Part shown: positions 24,539-35,420 of the stretch, one piece after another | How positions within the stretch are numbered: position 1 is the first letter of the stretch | Layout: every line of letters starts with the position of its first letter | Origin: Reclinomonas americana ATCC 50394 | Lineage: Eukaryota > Jakobida > Jakobea > Jakobida | DNA length: 64,000 nt | Assembly (NCBI GenBank): GCA_048213135.1 | Contig: PS015219.1 | Coordinates: 84,225 to 148,224, forward strand | Reading direction: 5' to 3' | The notes under the pieces: model-generated | Database searches by the model: none | What the model was told of the DNA's origin: nothing | Seen by the model: only the letters and a program-made list of their open reading frames with translations | Made by a program: the position numbers and the translations under genes

Positions 24539-26054
24539 ATGAGCCAACTTTTGCACCTCGCCGACACGGCCTTTGCCTCGAACTTCCTGTCGATGATGAG
24601 CGACGACACGTACAGGTGAGCCGCGGAAAGAGAGCGACATGGTCGGATCAATCCACGACACACACACACACGCACACTCCCTCTTCCTCTCTCTCTCCCC
24701 TGGCGCACTGTCCTCTACACACACACTCGCTCTTCCCCCCTCCTCTCTTCCCACGCACTCCATCGCGAGAGAGACATCGATATCACAACCAAAACGACCA
24801 ACGACTCCATTCTTCCTCTTCTGCTCGTTGNNNNNNNNNNNNNNNNNNNNNNNNNNNNNNNNNNNNNNNNNNNNNNNNNNNNNNNNNNNNNNNNNNNNNN
24901 NNNNNNNNNNNNNNNNNNNNNNNNNNNNNNNNNNNNNNNNNNNNNNNNNNNNNNNNNNNNNNNNNNNNNNNNNNNNNNNNNNNNNNNNNNNNNNNNNNNN
25001 NNNNNNNNNNNNNNNNNNNNNNNNNNNNNNNNCCCTCTCTCTCCCTCTGTGCTCTTGTGTGTGCGCGTGGTACGACAGTGCCTGGAGTTCGTGTACGGTG
25101 GCGCCGTGGAGATCCGCTCTGCCGACGTGCTCGATCTGCTGTACACGGCGACGGAGTTGGGAGTGACGGCGCTGCGGCAACAGTGCCTCGAGCACGCCTT
25201 GCGAAACATCAACGACGACACGGTCAACTCGTACTTTGGCCTGTCGTTCATGATTGACGTGGCGCCGCTGCGACAGGCCTGCATCGAGTACATTAATCGC
25301 AACACGGAGCGCGTGATTGCTCACAAGGCACGTTGTTCGGTGTATCGTTGTTGTTTATTCCCCGGCGGTGCCCTGACTGTGCCGGTGGGCGCAGGACTTG
25401 GCACAGCTGCCGCCACAAGCCATGGACACACTGCTGCGACTGGATGCACTGACAGCAACAGAGGCGTCTCTGTTCCGCGGTCTGTTGGTGTGGGGCATCA
25501 CCAAGGCCCTGGAAAGATCGAGCACCATCGAGGCGTGTGTGTCGCAAATGCACGCATGTGCGTACTCGTGCTCTCTTTCTCTCTCTCCTCCCTCTTCTTA
25601 TTACCCCTGACTCATTCTCTTCTGCTTTCAGCCTCACCTGTGGACAAGGCGCGTGTGGCGGAGGCGATTTTGGACCATTTGAAGCTGCTGCAACTCGATC
25701 GATTCTCGTACCAGGAGGTGGAGGACACGCTGGAGGCCAGCGGAGTGGTGCCGCAGACCATGGTGCTCGAGGCGTACAAGCGTTGCGTTAGCCTCTCCAA
25801 CAGATGTTTCGTGCCCTTTTCACTCATTTTGGTTGGTGCAGTGCAAGCAAGAGAGACGGCCGGCCAGGTTGTACGCCGACGATGCCGCGGCATGTGAGTC
25901 GCCGGCGTCTTCACGCTTTTCTCTCCCTACCCTTTTTGTCATTTCGAGTGCACCGTCACTGACGGGTCTCGCGGAGTGCCACCCTGTACCATCTTGTCGT
26001 TTCTGTCCATCTCTTCTTTCGCAAGGGTGGAGGAACGTGTGTGTGTGTGTGTGA
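24539..26054 (+). CDS. BTB-BACK domain protein
   Basis: The first exon, MSQLLHLADTAFASNFLSMM, matches the start of a BTB domain. Its middle is lost in a 202-N gap, and it resumes with CLEFVYGGAVEIRSADVLDL (family: yLYtG.v.i...n..eLL..A) and LGVTALRQQCLEHALRNI. A BACK domain follows, with ACIEYINRNTERVIAH and then DLAQLPPQAMDTLLRLDALT and SLFRGLLVWG. BTB-BACK proteins are usually substrate adaptors for cullin-3 ubiquitin ligases, but no kelch repeats follow. The last exons end with SYQEVEDTLEASGVVP and a short basic tail. The exact stop is uncertain: the open frame runs to 26054, but the sequence after about 25890 looks intronic or untranslated. It converges on the thioesterase gene. Confidence 0.75.
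24831..25032. other. Assembly gap (202 N) inside the BTB domain
   Basis: The N-terminal BTB exon lies to the left and the remaining BTB/BACK exons to the right, so most of the BTB core is missing from the assembly. Confidence 0.9.
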
Positions 26055-26115
26055 TGTCCTCTGAGTGTATCATCAGCATTGTCACGGACGCCCTCTCTTT
26101 CTAGCGTGAGTTTAC

Positions 26116-27116
26116 TTACTTGGTCAGGGGCGGTAGTCGTTGTTGGAGCCATGCGGAAATGTCATCCAGCTCCTCCATGCATGCACTGTGCGGCATGCCA
26201 TCGTACTCGAACCACTCGACCGTCTTGATGCCGGCCTTGAGCAGCATGTCGTTGGTGTAGCGTGCCAGTTTGATGGGCACCATCTCATCTCTGCACAAGC
26301 CAGGTGAGACGAGAGAGACGACCATCAGCGGTGTGATGGTGCACGCAACGCATTGCCGTGGCACAGCAGGACCGGTGTATCGTGCGAGGCTGCTGGTGGC
26401 ATCCAGCGCGTCGGTGCCGGCAAGTACCCCGACATGGAGAACACACCAGCGATCGGCTACTCACCACCACCACCACTGAGCGACCGAAAACACGAACGCA
26501 GCGAGACAACGCAAATCAACTTGACGCACCTTTTCCAGCTGCAGACCCGTGAACAAGCTCACCGCCCCGCCCTGCGAGAAGCCTCCCATGACAACGCGAT
26601 CACGCGCCATCCCCTGCTCGTCAATCAGCTTCTCCATGCTCCTGCGCGTCTCCTCGAGCCCGTCGCACGCCTCCGAGAACCGATCGCCCGTGCGACTTGT
26701 CAGATCGTACCACGACGGCATCTGTGGCCACGACAGTCAGCGATCGTTCAGCTAGTGAGTGAGCGAGGCACACACCTCGTATCCCTCGTTCATCGTCACC
26801 GGCACTGTCGGAGCCGTCGGCAACACAAAGCTGGCATACGGCATCTGCTGGAAGAAGTGACTGGCGGCCTCGGCCCAGCCCACGCACCTGCTGCTGCATC
26901 AGCCACACACTCTCACACACTGCACCACAGCATCAGAGAGAATGAACGCAACGTGTCGCCGAGGCCGTGCAGAATGAGAACAGCTGCAGTGTGCGGCATT
27001 CCTTCCGGAGGTGCCAGCACAAGCAACCCACGTGCAGCGTCGTTGATGATGCGTGGGATGACCGCAGGGCGACGCGACGCTGTTGAGAAGAGACGGCGGG
27101 CTCCGAGAAACAACAT
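26116..27116 (-). CDS. Acyl-protein thioesterase / carboxylesterase, putative mitochondrial leader
   Basis: An alpha/beta hydrolase of the LYPLA family, which removes palmitoyl or other acyl groups from proteins or lysolipids. Visible in order: strand and oxyanion region AAVLILHGLGDT; PYASFVLPTAPTVPVTMN; the nucleophile elbow VVMGGFSQGGAVSLFTG (catalytic Ser in GFSQGG); VAGVFSMSGYLP; HGN followed by DEMVPI (catalytic Asp); and DGMPHSACMEELDDISAWL (catalytic His). The length fits the family. The leader MLFLGARRLFSTASRRPAV is Arg/Ser-rich and lacks acids, suggesting mitochondrial import, whereas the best-known members are cytosolic. A longer open frame would overlap the GH18 start, so the ATG at 27116 is preferred. 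It diverges from GH18, with 59 bp between starts. Confidence 0.85.
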
Positions 27117-27175
27117 TTTGTGCAAGAGTGTCCTCTCCGTCGCTCTGTCCTCCTCTCTTCGTTGCTGTGACGACA

Positions 27176-29255
27176 ATGAGCGCTCGAGTCGTTGCATTGT
27201 TGTTGTTGCTGGTCACTGTCGCGGTTGTCGCGAGTGCAGCGGGTGAGAGCAATCGTGCATGACATGCATTGCATCACTGTGTGCTCATTCTCGTCACACA
27301 CACGCGCACGCACAGTGCACCGTCGTGTCATGCCGTGGGCGTGTCTGGAACGCTGCGGACGAGATGCGGATGTCGACCAGGTGCGTTCTCTCTGTGTGTA
27401 CAAAAGAGAGAGAGAATGTTCGCATCTCATGATCTTTGCATGTTGTAGTTCATCCAACACCAGTCGACGCTGAACGCGGTATCGTACGAGGCCTTTGATC
27501 TGGGAAAGAACGCCACGTTTGTCGACAACAAGTTCACTCGTCTGCAGAGTGCGTCGTCGTCTCATATGCATTGCTGGCGGAGAAAAAGACTTACTGGTGC
27601 CACAGCGGTCCTTCGCGACGCCGGCTACAAGGGCGAGCTGTACGCGATGATCACCACCACCTCCATCAATTATATTCTGGAGCTGATGAAGAACCCGCAA
27701 GGCTTCATCGAGGCCGCTGTTTCGCGTGGTGTCGCCGACAGTTTCGTGTTTCCCCGCCTGCCTCCCTCAGTCTCCAGCATTGTGAACCCACACCCCGCTG
27801 CGCACACGCAGAGATCACGGGCTTCAACATCGACTTTGAGCCGTGCCAGAATGGCGAGAAGGGCTGTGATGCGACGGCGGCGCGTGAGTTTGCCGACTTT
27901 TTGGACCAGTTTGCCAAGGCGCTGCACTCGCACAACATGCGGCTGTCGGTCGATGTGGCCACGTGGTCGGAGTTCTGGGACTACGAGAAGATCTCGGCGT
28001 CGGCTGTCGACGAAGTGTGTGTGATGGATACGTACACGTCCAGTGTGTCGTCGTTCACGCGCTCGCTGCAACACGCGCTCGCCACCATCCCGAAGAGCAA
28101 GCTCACCATTGGCCTCTGCAACACGTGCACCAAGTCGCCGCTGCCCATCGACACTGTGCAGGTACGAGAGAGAGTGTGTGTGTATGATCTTCACCTCTCC
28201 ATTTCCTTCTGTTTTCCGCCTTCCTCTGACTTACTACACGAGTGAGCGTGACTGCAAGCACCTTTCCCCTGTTCTCCTTCTCCATTTCCTCCTTCCTATG
28301 GCTCGCCGCACGAGTGAGCGTGACATATTGGTGACCGCGCGCACATGCATCTCCCCTTCCAACTGACCTTCTTTCGCCTTTTCCACGTCACGTCTCCCCT
28401 GACTCACTTGACAACAAGCACATCCATTTCCCCCTCTTCTCCTCTCCACTTGGCGTCTCCATTTTCTTCAATTCTCCTCCTTCCTCTGACTCAACGAGAG
28501 AGCGTGACAGCAAGCACCTTTCCCCTCTTCTCCTTCTCCATTTTTTCTGTTTCCTCCTTCCCCCGACTCACAACACGAGTGAGCGTGACATATTGGTGAC
28601 CGCGCGCACATGCATCTCCCCTTCCAACTGACCTTCTTACTCCTTTTCCACTTCAATTCTTCCCCTGACTCACTTGACAACAAGCACATCCCTTTTCCCT
28701 TCTTCTCCTCCCCACCTGGCGTCTCCATTTTCTTCAATTTTCCTCCTTTCTCTGACTCAATGAGAGAGCGTGACTGCAAGCACCTTTCCCCTCTTCTCCT
28801 TTTCCGTTTCCTTCTGTTTCCTCCTTCCTCCGACTCACAACATGAGAGAGTGTGACATATTAGTGACTGTACTGCACATGCATTTCGCCTTCCTCCTGAC
28901 CTTCTTTCTCCGTTTCCACGTCGCATCCCCCCTGACTCACTTTAGTGACAACAAGCACATCCATTCTCCTTCTTCTCCTTTTCCACTTGCCGTCTCCTTT
29001 TTCTCCTTCTCCCTCGCTCCACACCGACTCACTACCTCTATGTATTTTCTTCCCTTCTTCCTTCTCCTTTCCCCCATTCTCCTCCTTCCCCCTTTCTCAC
29101 GTCCCCATCTTGCACAGACCTTCATGTCTCTGGTCGAGTCCAACAACGTGGAGCGCGTGGCCATCTGGGAGACCCCAGTCGAATCGCCGTGGATGCCGCT
29201 GCTCGACAAGTTTGTCACCAACTCCACCTCCGTGCTGGAACTCAATGCACAGTAA
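27176..29255 (+). CDS. Secreted GH18-like protein (chitinase superfamily)
   Basis: The first exon is a signal peptide (MSARVVALLLLLVTVAVVAS). Next come a Cys-containing MPWACLERCGRDADVDQ segment, FIQHQSTLNAVSYEAFDLG, then GYKGELYAMITTTSINYILE and the catalytic-strand motif ITGFNIDFEP. In active GH18 enzymes this strand is DGxDxDxE. Here the first Asp is Thr and the second Asn, while the last Asp and the acid-base Glu remain. LSVDVATWSEFWDY, VMDTYTSS and LTIGLCNTC continue the TIM barrel, and VERVAIWETPVESPWMPLL closes it. The enzyme would act on beta-1,4-GlcNAc glycans outside the cell or in lysosomes. Short introns interrupt it, except for a 955-nt repeat-bearing intron before the last exon. 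Confidence 0.8.
28233..29000 (+). repeat. Intronic tandem array, ~265-nt period, about three copies
   Basis: Within the last intron of the GH18 gene, blocks starting GAGTGAGCGTGACATATTGG recur near 28312, 28577 and (diverged) 28845. Each is followed by a CATGCATCTCCCCTTCC segment and a CACTTGACAACAAGCACATCC segment. The array is pyrimidine-rich and ends before the acceptor near 29116. Confidence 0.85.
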
Positions 29256-29344
29256 CGGAGAGTCTTCCCCCCCCTCGGTACTCTTGCAATCCCTTCCATT
29301 AATAAATACAACGTGCCCACTTGCTTTGCTGTACGTGGTGACAC

Positions 29345-32300
29345 TCAGTGACGACCAGCGGCAGCCGCTGCCAGATATTGCTGCACCATTTCGCGGATAC
29401 GCGGTTGTAGCTCGTCGGCCATTGCCCTGGCCAGTTGTGTCGCCATGTCGGCATCTCCCGGCAGCAACTGCGTGTCTTCCTCCACCAACTCGATAACACT
29501 CGAACCCTCCTCAATCTCATCGTCGTCATCCTCACCGGCGGCGGCAATGTGCGCGTGACCACCGGCTCCTCTTGGCGCCGCTGCCGCTGCTGCCGTTCCT
29601 CTGGTGCCACTTGTCGCCGGAGGAGGTGCTGCCGCGGCAGTACCACGCTGTACGGAGGTGCGCCGTGGGCGCGGCGACATTTCACGCTCCGCAGCCACCA
29701 TTTCGCCCGGTGCCGGCAGCTCACCGCCATCAATCATGGCGACAACATCGTCGTCGGAGAAGTGACGTCGATGCATATTACTGATTCGCGAGGGCCTCCG
29801 TCGCAGCCACGCGTCACTCTGCAGCGAGAATCGTAAGAAACGGGTCACGCAGACAAGCACATACACCTGCTCCGCAACTTCTTTACGTGGACGAATGATC
29901 ATGCTGGGGAAGGCGAAATCGCCACCAGGCAGGAACAGGCCCGGCTGATGGCGCTCCGCTGGCGTCTGCGGGGTGGTGGGCTCGTCGGCGTGCGCACGCG
30001 GCCTCGTGGCCGCATCGCCTGGCGCCCCGAAGAACGACTCGCCGTGCATAAGCATCGGCGCCGGTTCGTCGTCGCCACCGTCATCATCATCGTCGCCGTC
30101 ATCGCCGTCGCTCGCATCGTCCTTGCTCTTGCCACTGCCTCCCTTGCTGCAGGTGGTGGAAACACAAGCGTTGTGAAAAACAAACTTGTGCAACACAACA
30201 CACGCACACGGTACCTGTTTGGCCCGGAGTTCGGCTGGCTCGATTGCTTGCCACGAGCGGCGGCGCGCTTGTCTTGTTGCGCCTGCAATCACACACACGG
30301 AGAGAGAGAGAGAGAAGAGAGAAAACAATGAGTGCATGCAAAACCAGGAGGCGATCACTGACAAGCGCACCTTTTGCTGCAAGCGCTTGCGCACAGTGAC
30401 GTACGAATCCTCTGCGGATCGGGAGTGAGCTTGCAAGAGACAGGAAGGAAGCAGGTGCATTCGTCAACAAGTGAACAAACCAATGATTGACACCTGTGCA
30501 CATGAACAGCAGTGAGGCCATTTGTCACGGACGAGAGAGTGAGCATGCAACCATGGCTCACCGCCAATGACAGAGCGGCTGAAATGAGAATGAACACGTA
30601 GGTGTAGATGTACAGGCGTGAGAACGCCCACAGCACGGTTCCACCTGCAACAGATTGTATGCGTCGGTGATAGCCAGGCACGACAACAAAGCAAAGCAGG
30701 TGGACGAACCAGAAGCAGCAGAATCAAACGTCTGATGCACCGAGTCGCCGTACAGCAACGAGAACAGGCTGACGCACGACTCGTCAAACGTGGCGAACTG
30801 ACATTGTGCAACGCATGAGCAACAGCCGGGGGGAAGTGGAGACCACACATAGACACATACATACACACCCATGGGTTCACGTTGCCGAACGCCAGATTGC
30901 CCAGCAGCGCGTACGCCATAAAGATCGGCGTGCCACCCAACAGGTAGGCTCCCAGGTTGCGCGACGCTTGCTTCAGCGTGAGGATGAGGAACTGCGTACG
31001 CACACTGTGAGTGGCCACGATTGCGAACGACTCGACCAAGCCACAGCGACGCAACATAGCAGCCCGGCACATGCTCGAAGAAGCGCATGAAGCTGATCCA
31101 GACTGTACACAGAGAGGATTGTTGAGTTTCCTCCAATATCCCACGTCACAACGAGGGGAAAAACGCAACCAAAGAAGCACGCCAGACCAAACATCCGATT
31201 GACGACGTACTCTTGCGAGAACTGCACACAGGTCAGCGACTTACTTTCGGCACAGAGCATGTACGAAAAGAATCAAAAACGCACCACATAGGAGCGGAAC
31301 ATAATGTAGAGAAGGCATGTCAATATGACAAAGCCGCAGGCGATGATGGTGAGCACGGTCCAGAATGACATGAACCAGGTCCACCGCTGCCACCAGCGCA
31401 TGTTGGTGAACACGTCGTCTGACAAGCCTTTCGCGCGGAAGTACTACACTCGGACAGGTGAGCGAAGAGCAGAAATAAAGAGAGCGGGCAGTTACATTGG
31501 CGCAACTTTGGGGGCGATCTTTCGATTGCGTCGGATGGCCTGCGGGGGGAGAGAAAGATGACTAATGAGCTGGGGGTGCGTCCGCTGTATAGGATAGCAA
31601 CACCAACCTTGAAGGTGAGGAACAGCAACAGAGTGGCGCACACCAACAGCGACCAAGACAGCCAGAACACAGTGTCACTCTTCACAGAATTCCAGTTATC
31701 TGTCGAGCGCTCAGCAACACGGAAGGCAACACTAAATAGCATCTCGAAAGAACGCACTCGGCTCCACGGGACAGAACTCGGTCCACGCACTAAAGGTCTC
31801 CGTCAGCTGACCACCTCGTGCCGACATGTCATAGCGGTTCTGTCGGGGCTGGTGAGTGCGCACGCATACACGCACACAGACATCACACGCCGGCATACTT
31901 TTAGCTGCCACGTCACGCAGCTGGGCGCACTGACGCTACCTCCTGTCGACGCAGTGGTGCGCAGCGTGTAGCGCAACTCCATGGTCACCAAGTTTTCGTA
32001 GAACTCTGCGCGTGGCGAGACGTGAGTGTGCTCGATTGCATGAGAACGAGAGAGGAAGTACGCGACGCAACTGCGGACTTTGTCTGGCTGACCGACCAGT
32101 GGGCCAATGTCACTCGGTCCCACGGGGTAGACCACTTCGTGCACATTCATGTCCGACGGGTAATCTTGGAACCTGCATAGACGCGTGAATGAGCGAGCAC
32201 AGCACGGCAACACCGGATCCGGTTCGGAGAGAACGCAAACGCAACGCAAAGACGTGTAGCAGTGGTTGAAACTGTGCGGCGGAGAACGAGGGTCACAGAA

Positions 32301-33274
32301 CCGTCCACAACACGCATGATTAAATGGCTGCAAAGTGACACACAAACCGGCTGATTGTACTCGTCAATGGTGTGGTAAGTCTCGATCGATGTTGCTGTTC
32401 AGCGAGGTGAGCGAGACCCACAAAGGAGACACGTCACGAAGACACAAGCACCAACGTACCTGGCATGGCTGACCACTGTGCAAGAGAAAGAAGAGTGAAC
32501 AACCGGGCTTGTGTATGCAGCACTGCCATGCAAGAGACGCAACTGCTGCAAGCACGTTCTGCACGCGACTCGCCACATCTGTCATCCCGAACAACGTGAA
32601 CGATGGGTACCCGAGCGGTGCTGGCGACTGGCGGTGAGTGCCAGAAGGCGACCGCACACAAAAAAACAGACAATCACAAGAAAACCCTCTCACCCGACGA
32701 GTAAATCGACGCGCCACCAGGCAAAAAGTAGTTGACAAACGCCGCATTGGCCGAGTTGAGGTACGTCGTGCGGTTCTCCACAATCTGCATAGCTGCAACA
32801 AACAACCAATCAAATCATCAGCCGCACAAAACACACACACATTGCCTCGCACAAATGAAAAACAGACGCAACCAATGGTGGTCACCAACACCAACATCGC
32901 AAACGACAGCAGCATCTTCCACGGGAATCGACCAAAGCGACACCACTTACGAACAGGCGAGCTGCATGCGGAGATGAGAACAAAACACACATTGAAAAAT
33001 TCTTCCGCCACCCTCACCTCTCCACCTCCTCCACCACATCCATCACACGGAAGCGATTCGCGCGTGACTCACGCCCGCCTCGCCGCCAATAACAGCAGCA
33101 ACAGAGGAGACGCTCAAAGCACGGCGTGCGACGCGCAATCTGACTTCCCGCCGTCGTCGTCGTCCCACCCGAGTTCACACTGCCCACTTGCGACGCTATT
33201 GTCACCACACGCGGTGTCCCGCCCAGCGACTGATACGCATTCGCGTCGGTGGTGGACGGTGCACCCCCGCGCAT
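29345..33274 (-). CDS. Mucolipin (TRPML)-like cation channel
   Basis: The gene encodes a six-transmembrane endolysosomal channel. TM1 follows FGRFPWKMLLSFAMLVLVTT. The luminal domain contains VHEVVYPVGPSDIGPLVGQP and YENLVTMELRYTLRTT (human TRPML: KLVNVTIHFRLKT). TM2 includes TVFWLSWSLLVCATLLLFLTF, then WWQRWTWFMSFWTVLTIIAC, WISFMRFFEH joined to FLILTLKQASRNLGAYLL, and FMAYALLGNLAFGN. The pore reads ATFDESCVSLFSLLYGDSV, followed by TVLWAFSRLYIYTYVFIL for TM6. This order and the pore context (family: SLINGDDMF) identify it. The cytosolic C terminus is long, with an acidic Asp/Gly run and Ala-rich stretches, ending EMVQQYLAAAAAGRH. It is longer than animal TRPML tails. One junction near 31760-31800 needs an intron or frame correction. 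It diverges from the next gene, with 84 bp between starts. Confidence 0.8.
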
Positions 33275-33358
33275 TCTTCCTTTTTTTGTGATGGAATCGG
33301 CCAACTGTCCACTTCGCGCGCGAGCGGCATCTGTCTCTGTCCAGGTCGTTGACAAACA

Positions 33359-35330
33359 ATGGCATCGTTGTCGCGCGTTCCTCGTACGGACACGACCGCG
33401 TTGGCTTCATCGAAGCTGTGCGTCTCTCTCTCTGTCTCAATCGTTGGTGTCTTTGTCATGCTGACTGCTGTTGTCGATGAGCAGAAACTCGTTGCACAAT
33501 GATCGCGTGCACAGTCTTCGCTCGGGCGACTATGAGCGCGCCAAGACGCTGATCAACATGGTGGAGACGGTGAAGCGGGAGTTGCGTTGTGTGTGAGAGA
33601 GAGAGCAAGGCGCTTCTCTGTTGTTGTTTTGGAGCTGACTCGAACAACAGGACGCAGGTGGCGGTGGAAGACGCCGAGGCATGTGCTGTGTGTGTGTGCG
33701 TGTGATGGGGAGGTGGACTGGAGTGCTTATCTCTTCTCTCTTTCTTTTCCTCCTCTCCGCCAGCGCGAACGACAGCGATCGGAGAAAAGGCGACTGGATC
33801 AGGCTCTGTCGTCGGAGGAGGAGCAGTTTGAGCGTGAGTGGGACGAGCGACAGGTGGAGGTGGAGAACGAGTGCGCCGAGAAGCTGCGACACATGGATGT
33901 TGCGTTTTTTGACGAGAAAGAGATGCATTTTTGTTTTGTGTCATTGTGGTTGCCGACGAGCGCTGCGTGCCTTGTTAGGAGACACATGCGTACGACCGGA
34001 GGGTGCTGGAGGAGCAAATCGAGGCGCTGATCCAGCGCTCGGCGATCAAGTACTCTCCGCGGTATCTGGAGATGCAGGATACGTTGAGGAAGCTGGAGCG
34101 AAATCACCGGTTAGTCTCACATTGAGGGAGGGAGGAGAGGGGAAGAGGGAGAGGGAGAGAGAGGGAGAAAGAGGGAGGCAGGAATGCTTCAGTTGCGACG
34201 TATTCGTCTTTAGGAGGGAGGTCTACTCCAAGTTGTGAGATGGAGAGCATTTAGCCAAGATCCCTCCACGCACACATTCCCGTTTCATGTTGAGGGGTGG
34301 TTGAAGGAAGGTGCAGCAACCAAAGTGGAGAGGATCGATGATGAGTTCTCTTCGCAGACTTTTGTGCAGTGATCTTGATGTTGCGATTGTTCTTTCTGCA
34401 CACATTCCCCTTCCTTCACTGTGAGGCTGTTGGAGAGGGAGCTTGCATCAGTAACCATGGTGAAGAGGATCGGCGGCGAGTTCTTTTTGCAGTCACTCCC
34501 CTTTCGTGAGGAAAGTTTGCTTCAGTGATCTTCCGCACACGTTCCCCTTCCTTTGTTGTGGAAGGGTTTCTCAAGACTGTTCACCGACACGCACGTGGGG
34601 AAGGCGATGCCTCGCAGGTTCTTCTTCTTTTTTTGACACGTAGTAGATCTCATCTGATGTTGTTGTGGGATTCCGTGACTGTGTATGTATCGTAGCGATG
34701 AGGAGTCTTCTCCACACACACTTTCCCTTCTCCCCCCACCTTCTCCCCCTTCTGAATTCCCTCTTGTGTCTGCAGATACGACGAGGCCAAGGAGGTGCGA
34801 CGACGCCTGTCGGACCTGGAGCAGATGGAGATTCGTGATTTCGAGCAGCAGCTGGCGGAGACCGTGGCGCGTCGGAGACAGCGTCTGGCCGAGAAGCAGC
34901 AGTCGGAGCGCACGTTTATGGAGCAGTCGATTGCCAATTCGCAGCTGCGCGCCAAGCGGTTACGCGCCGAGGCGAAGCGAGAGTTGAGTCGTCACACGCA
35001 GCGAGGTTCCCGTGTGCGTGCTTGTTGGGTGCTGACCTCGTGTGCTGTCGACAGAATGGAACAACGCAAAGTCAACCACACGCGCGACATGCAGCATGCA
35101 CACGCGTTGGAGTTCTGCGCCCCGAAGGTACCGGCTCAGGTCATTGCCCAGACGCGCCAGTCACACCACCTGTCGTCCACCAACCGTGGCACACTGATGA
35201 TTTCGCGATCGGCGGTACGTATCCTCGATCGCCCATGAAGATAAGCATGCATGTGCTCACTTTGAACGTGTGCCACCAGGGCAACCCGTTTGCAGTGCCG
35301 TCGCTGTGTGCTCTGGACGAAACTTTGTGA
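33359..35330 (+). CDS. Coiled-coil protein, unrecognised
   Basis: Exon 1 is MASLSRVPRTDTTALASSK. A GT..AG intron leads to NSLHNDRVHSLRSGDYERAK, then charged helices (SEKRRLDQALSSEEEQFERE, VENECAEKLRHM, YDRRVLEEQIEALIQRS) and EVRRRLSDLEQMEIRDFEQQ. The C terminus, HALEFCAPKVPAQVIAQTR… ending GNPFAVPSLCALDETL, is not coiled. Short F/E/R-rich helices of this kind occur in many protist proteins, some of them axonemal or basal-body, but I can assign none. A 660-nt intron (about 34110-34774) separates ERNHR from YDEAK and contains repeats. It converges on VPS18, with about 90 bp between stops. Confidence 0.7.
34110..34774 (+). repeat. Repeat-bearing intron of the coiled-coil gene
   Basis: A motif built around GCACACATTCCCCTTCCTTC recurs near 34268, 34396, 34536 and 34716, interleaved with a GATCGATGATGAGTTC / GATCGGCGGCGAGTTC motif near 34333 and 34466. 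This gives about four degenerate units with a period of roughly 130-170 nt. Confidence 0.65.
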
Positions 35331-35420
35331 AAAACGACGACATCTAGATAACGGAAATGCGTGGGAACGAGACGAAGAAAAACAGCAAACAGTAAAGAAA
35401 ACATGTGCAGCAATTCGACA

